Shown one piece after another: positions 26,535 through 35,458 of a DNA stretch of 64,000 bases. The stretch comes from Sandaracinaceae bacterium (GTDB lineage Bacteria; Myxococcota_A; Polyangia; Polyangiales; Houyiibacteriaceae). The translations under genes were made by a program, and so were the position numbers. The stretch lies in assembly GCA_020633055.1 (NCBI GenBank), contig JACKEJ010000005.1, positions 868,001 to 932,000 on the forward strand, read 5' to 3'. The notes beneath the pieces are model-generated. The model was not told where the DNA came from, ran no database searches, and saw only the letters and a list, made by a program, of their open reading frames with translations. Numbering within the stretch: position 1 is the first letter of the stretch; every line of letters begins with the position of its first letter.

Positions 26535-27353
26535 TCAGCGCTCCACCGAACCGTCCGTCGTCCACATGCGCCCCGTCGCCCGCTCCACGTGGAGGGTGCG
26601 TTGAAACGGGCGCTCGACGAGCTGCGCCTGGTAGCGGTCCCCCACGGCGCGCACCACGGGCACACGCGCCGGGTCGGGATAGCAGCGCCGCAGGTCGTAG
26701 ACGCGTTGCGTGACGTCGTCGGCGTCCACCACGCGCACCGACCGATAGCCCGCGAGCCGCGTCATGTATTCGGCCTCCGCGAGCGCCCCGGCGCGTTGGG
26801 CCAGCTCCGCCCAAGCGCCGGCGCACGCGAGGCTCTCGGCCAGCACCGCGGCGCCACGGCCCAGCGCGCCGTGCGCCTTGTCGCGCGCGTGGTGCGCGAC
26901 GATGGAGGCCACGTAGGCGCGCTTGGTGCACCCCGCGCCCACCTCCTCGAGCAGCGCGGGGATGAGCGCGTCTTCCATCACCATCAGGTCCTCGTCCTGC
27001 GACAGGAGCGTCCACTCGCGCGTCCACGTCCACCGGCGCACGTCCTCCGTGGACGCGTGCATGCGGTCCCACACGCACCCGTGCAGCAGCTCGTCCGGCA
27101 GGTCTCGCAGCACGCGGCCGAGGGCGCGCAGCTCGGTCAGCGCGCTGGTCTCCGGGAGGACGCCGCGCAGCTTCCCCTGCACGTACCCGAAGTAGAGGAG
27201 CTCGCTCAGCACCTGGCCGTCACGAAGGGGTAGCGCTTGTAGCGCGGGGACCCAAGCGTGCAGCGCGTCCTCCCCGTTTCCCTGCGGTGGCGGCAGCTCC
27301 GCCAGCAAGAGGGCGGCTTCGTCGCTCGGCTCGGACTCGGGTGGAGGGCTCAT
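26535..27353 (-). CDS. Hypothetical protein downstream of Ser/Thr kinase
   Basis: A 272-residue soluble protein with no recognised domain. ATG 27353 has GGGGA suitably placed; an ATG three codons upstream is possible. It begins 26 bp after the kinase gene and is probably in the same operon, so it may be a substrate or partner. That is inference. Confidence 0.65.
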   Translation of the reverse strand: MSPPPESEPSDEAALLLAELPPPQGNGEDALHAWVPALQALPLRDGQVLSELLYFGYVQGKLRGVLPETSALTELRALGRVLRDLPDELLHGCVWDRMHASTEDVRRWTWTREWTLLSQDEDLMVMEDALIPALLEEVGAGCTKRAYVASIVAHHARDKAHGALGRGAAVLAESLACAGAWAELAQRAGALAEAEYMTRLAGYRSVRVVDADDVTQRVYDLRRCYPDPARVPVVRAVGDRYQAQLVERPFQRTLHVERATGRMWTTDGSVER

Positions 27354-27379
27354 GGTCCCCATAGTGCACTGCGCACGCC

Positions 27380-29311
27380 TCAGCGTGGGGGGCGCTCGGA
27401 GGTGGACGGTGGCGCGGGCGTGCGGGCGAAGTGTCGCGCCTCCAGCGTGAGGTCGACGGCAGCGCCCAGCACCACCAGCTCGACCAGCGCCATGTGCAGG
27501 TAGCGCGCGAGCGCTGGCCACACCAGGCTCGCCAGGCCGAGGCCGAGGCCCACCACACCGAGAGCGAACGTGCCGCGCAGCGGCACGCGGAGCACGGTGA
27601 GCACCGCCGAAAAGACGAAAGTGTCGCGCGCGAGAATCGTGGGCACGTCCTGGCCCCCGAGGACACCGGCCACGCGCGACACCAGCAGCGACACGAGCAG
27701 GCCGGCCATGACCTGACGGAACTGTCGGTCCACCGCCGTGAACGCCAGATCGCGCGCGCGGGAGGCGAGGTAGCCCGCCATCAAGAAGGTGGCCGCGAGA
27801 AACGGGTAGAGCAGGTTCATCGGGCTGCCACCGAACCCCGGGCTCGGGTCCGCCCAGAGCTGGGCCAACTGCGTCCCCGTGATGAGCGCGCACGCCACCC
27901 ACATCGCGCGCAAGCGCACCGCCTGCGCCAGGCGCGGGTCGGCGTCGCGTTCCAGGGCCGTGATGCGGGCGCGCTCGCTCTCGCGCGCCTTTCGGGCCGC
28001 AGTGAGCGCCTCGTGTTGGGCGGCCGTGGCGTCGTGGCCCAGCTCGTCCAGCAACGCCGCCGCGCGGCGCAGCTCGCCCAGCTCGAGCGCATGCTGGAAG
28101 AGGAGCGCCTGACAGCGCGTGAGGGCACGCCGCGCGACGGGCAACCCGGGCCGCGCGCGCAGGGCCTCGGCGAGCACGAACTGCGCTTGATAGAGAGGCC
28201 GCGGATCGTGCCCGTCCGCCGCGGCGAGGAGCGTCTCTGCGCTCGCGACGAGCGCGTGCGTCTCCCGCAGGGACAAGAAGCCCTCGACGGCCTCGCGGAA
28301 CGACCGCACGTTCGGATAGCGGAGGCTGGGCTCCGCCGCGCACGCGCGGTTGGCGATGGCCCCCAGCTCGCCCGGCACCTCGTCCCCGTAGACCACCACG
28401 TCGGCCTGCAGCGCCCGCAGCATGGTCTCCGACATGGAGCCCGCGAGGTGCCGCGGCGCCCCACACAACACCTCGTGCAACGTCGCCCCCAACAGGAACA
28501 CGTCGGTCCGCTCGTCGATGGCGTCGCCGTCTCCTCGGACCATCTCGGGGGCCATGTAGGCCGGCGTCCCCGCGATGGGCAGCTCGGCGCCGGGCGTGTG
28601 GCTCTCGAGGCGCAGCGCCAGCCCCCAGTCCATCAGGTAGACCTCGCCGAACTCCCCCAGCATGACGTTCTCGGGCTTCACGTCACGGTGCAACACGCCC
28701 CGGCTGTGCGCGTAGTCGAGCGCGTGACAGACCTGGATCAGCACGCGCAGATGGCGCTCGAGCGCGTCCGCTTCTTGGGGGAGACGCGTGGCGTCGGCCA
28801 GGATGGCCTTGCTCCACGTCTGTCCCGTGACGCGCTTGAGCACGACGGTCGGCCCGAACTGGGGGTCGGCTCCCACCGCATGAACGGGCGCGACGTTTGG
28901 ATGCTCGAGGCTCCCGTGGATGCGCGCCTCGTCCAGCAGCCCATAGCCTTGCGCCTCGTGTTCCGGCTTCTCGCGCAGGCGCTTGAGCGCCACCTCGCGC
29001 CCCAGCGAGCGTTGCTCCGCGAGCTCGACGACGCCCATGCCCCCTTCGCCGAGACGCCCGCGCACCACCAGGTCGGGCCCACCGAGCCCACCATCGACGG
29101 TCGCTAAAGGAGGGTCGCTCCCTGGCGGGGTGCGGGCAACGTGCAGCGGCTGGAGCGCGTGCAGCATGCGTCCCAGCTGGCTGTGGGCGAGCACGGTGCG
29201 CAGCTCGTCCGACAGCACCGCGTCCACGCGCGACCGCGGGTCCACGTCGCTGGGCAGGTTGGCTGCGGTCAGGCGGGCGTGCAGGGTCTCGAGCGTGCTC
29301 GGGGTGTCCAC
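27380..29311 (-). CDS. Ser/Thr protein kinase with C-terminal multi-pass membrane domain
   Basis: A protein of about 643 residues from GTG 29311. The kinase domain shows GEGGMGVVE, VALKRL, HRDVKPENVML, GTPAYMAPEM and DVFLLGATLHEVL. Its metal-binding triplet is DWG (YLMDWGLAL) instead of DFG, a variant seen in some bacterial kinases. A helical linker follows, then five or six hydrophobic helices at the C-terminus (e.g. MWVACALITGTQLAQLW). Most bacterial receptor kinases have one helix, so this layout is unusual. A longer start would overlap the upstream gene. Confidence 0.83.
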   Translation of the reverse strand: MDTPSTLETLHARLTAANLPSDVDPRSRVDAVLSDELRTVLAHSQLGRMLHALQPLHVARTPPGSDPPLATVDGGLGGPDLVVRGRLGEGGMGVVELAEQRSLGREVALKRLREKPEHEAQGYGLLDEARIHGSLEHPNVAPVHAVGADPQFGPTVVLKRVTGQTWSKAILADATRLPQEADALERHLRVLIQVCHALDYAHSRGVLHRDVKPENVMLGEFGEVYLMDWGLALRLESHTPGAELPIAGTPAYMAPEMVRGDGDAIDERTDVFLLGATLHEVLCGAPRHLAGSMSETMLRALQADVVVYGDEVPGELGAIANRACAAEPSLRYPNVRSFREAVEGFLSLRETHALVASAETLLAAADGHDPRPLYQAQFVLAEALRARPGLPVARRALTRCQALLFQHALELGELRRAAALLDELGHDATAAQHEALTAARKARESERARITALERDADPRLAQAVRLRAMWVACALITGTQLAQLWADPSPGFGGSPMNLLYPFLAATFLMAGYLASRARDLAFTAVDRQFRQVMAGLLVSLLVSRVAGVLGGQDVPTILARDTFVFSAVLTVLRVPLRGTFALGVVGLGLGLASLVWPALARYLHMALVELVVLGAAVDLTLEARHFARTPAPPSTSERPPR

Positions 29312-29366
29312 CGGCGCGAGCGTCTTCCATCCGCCCGCGGGCCGCAACTGGGCACGCGCACGCCTA

Positions 29367-29918
29367 TCAGGGGGCGTTGGTCGGCGGCGGGGAAGGCGCG
29401 TCGCTCGCGGTCCCACGCTCACCGCCCTCGAGCACCTCGTCCAGCAGCCGTCGCAACGTGTACATCTGCTCCGCGCCCAGGCCCTGTCCGATGAACGCCG
29501 CGCCGTACTCGAAGCCCATCAGCGCGAGCGCAGCCGGGAAGCCGAGCGCCGCCCAGGGTGCGTGTCCCAGCGACCACTGCACGTAGGCGTACACGATGGA
29601 CAGCAGCGCCACCATGGAGAGCACGCCGTAGCCCGCCATGAACCCCGTCCACACGTTCGGGTGCGGCGCGAAGCGGCCCAGCAGCGTGCGCTCACCGTCT
29701 GGGCGCGACCCGAAGTGGACGTGCAAGCACGGCGAGTAGAAGCGACGCCGCTCACGCGTGAGCCACAGCACGGCGGTGCGTCGGAACACCACGCCGCCGA
29801 TCCCCGCAGGGTCCCGTGACATGACCACGCGAAGCCCGTCCAGCACGGCGTCCTGGCTGGGGCCGCGTACACCGAGGGGCAGCTCGAACGTGGGCCGCAT
29901 GCGAGGCGGGCGGGACAT
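29367..29918 (-). CDS. Hypothetical membrane protein
   Basis: A 183-residue protein with a soluble N-terminal half and two predicted membrane helices (GVLSMVALLSIVYAYVQW and AALGFPAALALMGFEYGAAF). It precedes the kinase gene by 55 bp in the same direction and may be part of that operon. No domain recognised. Confidence 0.62.
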   Translation of the reverse strand: MSRPPRMRPTFELPLGVRGPSQDAVLDGLRVVMSRDPAGIGGVVFRRTAVLWLTRERRRFYSPCLHVHFGSRPDGERTLLGRFAPHPNVWTGFMAGYGVLSMVALLSIVYAYVQWSLGHAPWAALGFPAALALMGFEYGAAFIGQGLGAEQMYTLRRLLDEVLEGGERGTASDAPSPPPTNAP

Positions 29919-29980
29919 CCCCGATACCCTACCTGATCGCTCCCTCGCGCAACATCCCTCCCAGGGACGTCACCCGCGCG

Positions 29981-32404
29981 TCAGCTGCAGCTCCCCACGC
30001 TGACGCGCACGTCGGCGCTCGTGGGCTGCGGACCCGTGCGCACCGTCAGCGTTCGCGTCGTGGCGTCGTACTGGTAGCCGGGCGCGGCGTCCCCAGCGGT
30101 CACGTCCACGTCGCCGATGCGCACGCGGGTGGGCTCGGGCACCCCCACCAGACGCAGGTGCCACGTGCGTGAAGCCAGAGCCCCTGGGAAGCTGCGCCCC
30201 TCCGACGCTCCGATCTCCACCGTCTGGCAGCTGGCGCCGTCCTCGTAACGCACCGGCGTGAACCGATACCGGCCACCTTCGTAGTCGAAGCCGACGCCAG
30301 CATCTTCGTACAGGTCGAACGTGCCGTCAGCGCCGGCCCACACGTGCAGGGTGAGCTCGTCTTGCGGCCCAGCGCTGCTGGTGAGCATGTCGGGCTGGGT
30401 CGGCACGATGGTCCCCGCACGCGCATACACGGGGTACTCGGCGAGCGCGACGTCACGGGCGATGGTCGCGTCCCCGCTCACGGGCTCGCCCGTCCAGAAG
30501 TCGAACCACTCCCCCGGCGGGAGCCAGAAGGAGACGGCCGCCTGCGTCCCTGGAGCTGCTACCGGCGCCACGAACAGCCCGTCACCGAGCGTGAAGTGGC
30601 TGCCCTCGACGTAGGCCTCTTCGCGGGTGGGCCACTGCAGGTACAGCGCGCGCACCATCGGCAGCCCCGTGTCGTGCGACTCCCGCGCGAGCGAGTACAG
30701 GTACGGCACCAGGCGCTCACGCAGCCGCAGGAACTCCGTGGCTACGCTCTGGGCTTCACCAGTGTACTCCCACGGCAGCCTGCGCCCGTGCTGCGAGTGC
30801 AGCCGCATGAGCGGCTGGAACGTCCCCAGCTGCACCCAGCGCACGTACATGTCGTCGGGGAGCAGCGGGGTAAAGGGGGCGATGCCGCATGCGGAGCCCT
30901 CCTCGCGCGCGCCGTGGAAGCTGCCGATGTCGTGCGACACGTACGGCAGGCCCACGGCCGCGCCCTCGGCCGCGGTGAACTCGGCCGCGAAGCGCAGCAG
31001 CTCCCAAGTGGAGCACGTGTCCCCCGTGAAGTGCAGGGTCGCGCGGTGCTCCGCGAAGGCCCCCTGCCCCACCAGCCCTTGGCCCGCTTCGGGCCGCGCA
31101 CCCCAGGAACCTCGCGAGCTCCCCATGCGCGAGAACGCCGGCCAGCGGGAACCCATGCGGCGATGCTCCGCGAGGTAGGCCTCGTTGAGCCACGTGTCCC
31201 CCGTGAGCCCGGCGACGTTCACGCGCGTGGTGGAGCAGCACCAGTCCAGCCACCAGAAGTCGATACCGCTCTCGGCGATGGGCCGGTGGAGCTCCATGTA
31301 CGCGTCCAGCTGCTCACGCGCTCCCAGGTCGAACACCAAGCAGCGGCTGTCCGCGTCGCCCTGCAGGATGCCGCAACCGACGATGTCGGGCCGCAGCGAG
31401 TCCACGAACTCGCCGAGGGTCGTGAGCAGCGGGTCGTCCGCGTTGATCGACGGGTGAACGTTGAGCCCCACGCCCACGCCGCGCTCGTGCGCCCAGGCGA
31501 CGAACCCCTCGGGGTCCGGGAAGAGCGACGTGTTCCAGTCCCAGCCGTTCCACGAGCAGGGCGAGCCCTCGGGGGCACCCGTGAAGCTGTTGAGCAGGGT
31601 GCAGTCGCTGCCCTCGGGTGTCTCCTTCCACTCGGTGTCGAGCGAGATCGTGTCGAGCGGCACCTGGTGCTGCGCGAAGTCCTCGACCACGGCCTGCCAC
31701 TCGGCGCCGGAGTAGGGCCAGTAGCGCGAGAACCAGACGCCGAACGCCTTGCGCGGCAGGAGCGGCGCGGCGCCCGTCAAGACACGCAGATCGGCGAGGG
31801 CCGCGCGGTACTGGAGCCCATAACCGAAGAAGTACCCGTCCTGGTAGATCCCCTCGCGCTCCGGACGCACCGCATAGCCCGGACGCTCCGCGGTCAGCAG
31901 CGCCGTTCCACTGTCGTCCAGCAGGTACCAGCCTCGCCGGCTCAGCACGCCCGGGTTCATGGGCGCGGAGGTCCCCAAGAGATCGAGCGCGCGCAGCCAG
32001 CCGCCCAGCTGCTCGGCGTTGGGCTGATTGTCCCCGAAGACGGGCCGCGCCGCGACGTCTTCATCACCACGACGCAGCGCGATGGTGAGGTTGTCGGCCG
32101 CGAACGGACCGGAGTCGACGCGGTAGCGCAGCGTGAGCGCCTCGGTCTCGATGACGCGCTCGTCACCCTCGAGGCGTGTGGTGTACGGAGTGCGACCGAC
32201 GGGTCGCACGCCGACCGTCTGCGACGGGCGATCTTCGAACTGCCCGTCCGCCGCGTACTCGAGCCGGATGAGCGTCGGCGTGATCACCGTGAAACGAGCG
32301 CTGCCCTCGACGACCGACGGCAACCTGCCGTCGCTGCTGGCACACGCGCCGAGCGTGAGGCTCATGGCGAGCCATACCCACGACGCTCCTGTGCGAGGCC
32401 GCAT
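29981..32404 (-). CDS. Glycoside hydrolase family 31 lipoprotein
   Basis: An 807-residue protein with a signal peptide and lipobox LGAC. An N-terminal beta-sandwich precedes the (beta/alpha)8 domain. The nucleophile motif DFWWLDW places Asp near residue 387. The acid/base motif HFTGDTCSTW places Asp near residue 462, about 75 residues later as usual for GH31. C-terminal beta domains follow. GH31 enzymes are alpha-glucosidases, alpha-xylosidases or related; linkage cannot be told. Lipid anchoring suggests a cell-surface glycan-degrading role. It is divergent from a TetR gene across a strong palindrome. Confidence 0.88.
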   Translation of the reverse strand: MRPRTGASWVWLAMSLTLGACASSDGRLPSVVEGSARFTVITPTLIRLEYAADGQFEDRPSQTVGVRPVGRTPYTTRLEGDERVIETEALTLRYRVDSGPFAADNLTIALRRGDEDVAARPVFGDNQPNAEQLGGWLRALDLLGTSAPMNPGVLSRRGWYLLDDSGTALLTAERPGYAVRPEREGIYQDGYFFGYGLQYRAALADLRVLTGAAPLLPRKAFGVWFSRYWPYSGAEWQAVVEDFAQHQVPLDTISLDTEWKETPEGSDCTLLNSFTGAPEGSPCSWNGWDWNTSLFPDPEGFVAWAHERGVGVGLNVHPSINADDPLLTTLGEFVDSLRPDIVGCGILQGDADSRCLVFDLGAREQLDAYMELHRPIAESGIDFWWLDWCCSTTRVNVAGLTGDTWLNEAYLAEHRRMGSRWPAFSRMGSSRGSWGARPEAGQGLVGQGAFAEHRATLHFTGDTCSTWELLRFAAEFTAAEGAAVGLPYVSHDIGSFHGAREEGSACGIAPFTPLLPDDMYVRWVQLGTFQPLMRLHSQHGRRLPWEYTGEAQSVATEFLRLRERLVPYLYSLARESHDTGLPMVRALYLQWPTREEAYVEGSHFTLGDGLFVAPVAAPGTQAAVSFWLPPGEWFDFWTGEPVSGDATIARDVALAEYPVYARAGTIVPTQPDMLTSSAGPQDELTLHVWAGADGTFDLYEDAGVGFDYEGGRYRFTPVRYEDGASCQTVEIGASEGRSFPGALASRTWHLRLVGVPEPTRVRIGDVDVTAGDAAPGYQYDATTRTLTVRTGPQPTSADVRVSVGSCS

Positions 32405-32487
32405 GCTCCGCCATGACCGAGACGAGACCGCGCGCGTCGCGCGCTCCACTTCCAACGACTGCATGCCGGCAGAAGAGCACGCCACCA

Positions 32488-32513
32488 CTCAACCGTCAAG
32501 CGTGACTGTTGAG
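32488..32513. promoter_or_regulatory. TetR operator candidate
   Basis: Arms CTCAACCGTCA and TGACTGTTGAG match at 10 of 11 positions around the 4-nt centre AGCG. The site lies between the divergent GH31 and TetR genes, 35 bp before the TetR start and 83 bp before the GH31 start. It is well placed for auto-repression and control of both genes. Confidence 0.6.
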
Positions 32514-32548
32514 ATGACGGGGACGGCGCCCCGCGCTACAGTCCTCGT

Positions 32549-33172
32549 GTGTCGACCAAGCCCACGACCCGCACCCGCGCCGAGTACGACGCGCAGCGCT
32601 CGGCCGCGACCCGCGCGCGCATCCTGGACGCCGCGCTCGAGACGCTGCTGGACGTCGGCTACGCGAAGACGACCACGGTCGAGATCGGGCGCCGCGCCGG
32701 GGTCGCGCGTGGCACGCTGCTACATCACTTCCCGGACCGCGAGTCCCTGATGGTGGCCGCGGTGCGTCACGTGTTCGAGCGCCGCCTGGCCGAGTTCGAG
32801 CAACAGGTCGACGCGCTCGGGCTGCTCGACGACCCACACGGCGCGCCCGACACCGACGCGCTGATCGAGCTCCTGTGGCGCGCCATCGACGGCGGCACGA
32901 CCCTCGCGTGGGTGGAGCTCGTGGTCGCCACGCGCAACGACGCCGTGCTGCGGGCCGAGCTGATCCGGCTGATGGAAGAGTTCGACGAGCGCATCGCGGA
33001 GCGCTACGTGCGGTTCTTGCCGCGTGCCGCCGGAGCCGAACCGCCGCGTCGCCTGGTGTTCGCGCTCATGAACGGCCTGGTGCTGGACCGCATGAGCGGC
33101 CGCGACGCCCACGTCCCCGCGGTGCTCACGCTGCTGAAGGTAGCCACCCGCATGACCGGCTTGGGCGGCTGA
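32549..33172 (+). CDS. TetR-family regulator
   Basis: A 207-residue protein with GTG start. The HTH reads TTVEIGRRAGVARGTLLHHFPDRESLM. It is divergent from the GH31 gene with a 26-bp palindrome between, so it probably regulates itself and perhaps the glycosidase. The ligand domain has no clear signature. Confidence 0.86.
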   Translation: MSTKPTTRTRAEYDAQRSAATRARILDAALETLLDVGYAKTTTVEIGRRAGVARGTLLHHFPDRESLMVAAVRHVFERRLAEFEQQVDALGLLDDPHGAPDTDALIELLWRAIDGGTTLAWVELVVATRNDAVLRAELIRLMEEFDERIAERYVRFLPRAAGAEPPRRLVFALMNGLVLDRMSGRDAHVPAVLTLLKVATRMTGLGG

Positions 33173-33247
33173 GGCCTTCTTGGCAGGGACGACGACCTCA
33201 CCACGCTGCGCAGCTCCGCTGCCACACCGGGAGCCACCTGCGGACCC

Positions 33248-34450
33248 TCAGAGCTCGTCGAACAACGCGTCGAACGTGTGGGGGAGGCCGCGCGAGAGCG
33301 GGAGCTCGACCGTGTCCGTCTCGAACGAGGAGGAGCGCGCCGCACCACCGAACTGCAGCAAGCCGACCTCGCCTCGCAGCCCGAGGCACACGTTGCCCAC
33401 CTCCGTGAAGTTGGACGAGTTGCTCAGCATCATGTCGACCTTGGCCGTCGCCCGCCCCGAACCGGGCTCGTATTGGGGGTCCCAGAGGCGCACGCTCAGC
33501 TCGGTCACGTAGCGGCCCGGTCCAGAAGCAATGCCGTCCATGGCGTGCACCTCGACGCAGCTCGGGTCGATCCGCCCGGGCACGTTCAACCAGAAGTCGA
33601 AGCCGGTCAGCCCGAGGAGGCCGTTGGGCAGCCCCGGCTCTCCCGTCACCGTAGCCTCCTGCGCCGACGGGTCGGCGTGCTCGTGAACCGTGTTCTGGCC
33701 AAACGTCGCGTAGCTGAGCGTGTACTCGGCCGCAGCGCGCGCGCCGTGGCTGCGCCCGAAGGCTCCCACCAGGAGGTAGTCCACGCGCACCCACGTCGTC
33801 GCCTCGGACATGGCTTCGTTCATGTCCGCCCGATCCGAGAGGCCGAGGCTGTTCCGGGCCTGAACCGCGAAGCGGATGTCGTCGCCCTCGACGGCGGGCG
33901 CACCCAGCTGGATGCCGAGCCCTTGCGACGTGTAGCCGAGCGCCGGGTCGTAGGGGATGCGCTCGGCGAAGTCCGGCGCCACCTCGTAGAGGTCGGTGTC
34001 GATCCGATAGCCGCGGATGAACGCGACCAGCGTGTCGGCCGAAGCCAGCCTCTCGTCGGTGACCGTCGCCACGGCGCTCGCGACGTGCAGCTCGGGCATC
34101 GCCGCCGCGTGCGGTGGGATGGTGATCAGCACGCTCCCCTCGACGCTCTCGAGACGTGCGCTGTCCCAGCGCTCGACCCCGACGCGGACGTTCGGACGGT
34201 CGAACAACCCCGCCGCGCCGCCATCGTTCTGTGCCACGACGCGCAGACCGCTCTCGTCCAGAAGCACCTCGGACGTGAGCTCCATGCGCGAGAGGCGATG
34301 CGGGAGGTCGCGCCACCGATGATGGAGTTCCGTCGTGACGACGACTGGCGCGTCAGACCCACCGGAGCCGCACGCGGAAGGGAGCGCGCATGACGCGACG
34401 GTCAGGATGGCCGCCGCGAGCCTACGCGGATGATGGAGGGGTGATCGCAT
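33248..34450 (-). CDS. Hypothetical lipoprotein
   Basis: A 400-residue protein with lipobox LPSAC (Cys near residue 27). The mature part is beta-rich and has no recognised domain. It stands alone between a TetR gene and a small secreted protein gene. Confidence 0.7.
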   Translation of the reverse strand: MRSPLHHPRRLAAAILTVASCALPSACGSGGSDAPVVVTTELHHRWRDLPHRLSRMELTSEVLLDESGLRVVAQNDGGAAGLFDRPNVRVGVERWDSARLESVEGSVLITIPPHAAAMPELHVASAVATVTDERLASADTLVAFIRGYRIDTDLYEVAPDFAERIPYDPALGYTSQGLGIQLGAPAVEGDDIRFAVQARNSLGLSDRADMNEAMSEATTWVRVDYLLVGAFGRSHGARAAAEYTLSYATFGQNTVHEHADPSAQEATVTGEPGLPNGLLGLTGFDFWLNVPGRIDPSCVEVHAMDGIASGPGRYVTELSVRLWDPQYEPGSGRATAKVDMMLSNSSNFTEVGNVCLGLRGEVGLLQFGGAARSSSFETDTVELPLSRGLPHTFDALFDEL

Positions 34451-34661
34451 GGGGCCTCACGCGGACCCGGGCCCGCCATGGGAAGTGCACGACAGGGGAG
34501 CACGTCCATCTCGGGGACTCAAGCGTCACCACTCCGTGTCGCCGGGGGGAACGGTGGGTGGCGACCGAGCGCAGGCCGTCAGCAGCGTCATGTGAATTGA
34601 CACGGCGCAGCGTGACGGCTTGCGCCTGCGTCATTCCGGGCCTAAAGAACCCGTGTTCGAG

Positions 34662-35030
34662 ATGCCCGCGCTTCCCACACTGCGAGCGACCGCCTTCTTC
34701 GCCTGGCTGGCAGCGGCCTTGCTCTCCGCGAGCACGCCCATCGCCACCAGCGCACAGGTCGCCCAGGTCATGGAGCACAGCGAGTCCGGTTCCGGGCACG
34801 CGGTGCTGTCCATGGACGAGGCCGCGCAGGAGTTCGAACCCGACGTGCGTCGACCGGACAACCTGGACGAAGACCAGGTGGAGCTCGAAGACGCCCTCAC
34901 GACCTTGCACGCGCCCTTCGGGCCGCAGCGGGTCGGCGAGCCGAGCGAGGACTTCGTCCTCGGTCATCAGCAGGTAGAGCCCGCCCACTTCACCGCGGCC
35001 GTCGGCGCACGCGCGCCGCCCCGCGCCTGA
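34662..35030 (+). CDS. Small secreted hypothetical protein
   Basis: A 122-residue protein with a signal peptide (ATAFFAWLAAALLSASTPIATSAQ). The acidic mature part contains FEPDVRRPDNLDEDQVELED. No homolog recognised. ATG 34662 was chosen because it places the signal peptide at the N-terminus. Confidence 0.5.
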   Translation: MPALPTLRATAFFAWLAAALLSASTPIATSAQVAQVMEHSESGSGHAVLSMDEAAQEFEPDVRRPDNLDEDQVELEDALTTLHAPFGPQRVGEPSEDFVLGHQQVEPAHFTAAVGARAPPRA

Positions 35031-35290
35031 GCCGTCGCGCACCCCGCGCCTGCCCGCCCTGACCTCGTTTCGTCCGGGCCGACGCTGGTGAACACGGCTG
35101 GAGTCACACGATCACGTGTGCGCTCCCACGTTCGCATCGTAGCGCCGTCTCCGTAGCGCCACGTCGTTCGCACACAGTCTCGCCACGTCCGTGCTGGGCC
35201 CGTCCCACGCGCTGCCACGCGGCCCGATGCGCCTGTAATTCGCGCCGCAACCCGGCCCTGCTCGACCATTGCCCCTCAGGGGTCCCCCGC
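35031..35290. other. Gene-free interval upstream of efflux operon
   Basis: No convincing gene is seen. The interval holds one inverted repeat at 35105-35120 and otherwise GC-rich sequence. The efflux promoter is presumably here. Confidence 0.5.
35105..35120. promoter_or_regulatory. Inverted repeat upstream of RND operon
   Basis: Perfect 6-bp arms CACACG and CGTGTG flank ATCA, about 330 bp before the outer-membrane-factor gene. It could be an operator for an efflux regulator encoded elsewhere. Confidence 0.3.
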
Positions 35291-35458
35291 ATGCGTCAAG
35301 AGTTCATCCCCCCGTCGCTCCATACCCACGGCCTCTCGCGTCGTGGGTCCGAGCTTGTCGTCATCGGCAAGCAGGACGGCACGCTGGCCGTCCGTCGTCT
35401 TGCGCATCGACACGGGCTGGGGTCGTCGCTCACGGAAAGAGAGAGTCAACATGAGTAG
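35291..35458 (+). CDS. Small ORF overlapping the efflux operon start
   Basis: A 55-residue frame (starts MRQEFIPPSLHTHG, contains GSELVVIGKQDGTLAVRRL). It ends eight bases into the outer-membrane-factor gene. The overlap could couple translation, as with leader peptides. It may also be a chance frame in high-GC DNA. Confidence 0.3.
   Translation: MRQEFIPPSLHTHGLSRRGSELVVIGKQDGTLAVRRLAHRHGLGSSLTERESQHE

Noticed and set aside
27431..29107. 558-codon plus-strand frame across the second kinase
   Set aside because: It is antisense to a clear kinase with all catalytic motifs.
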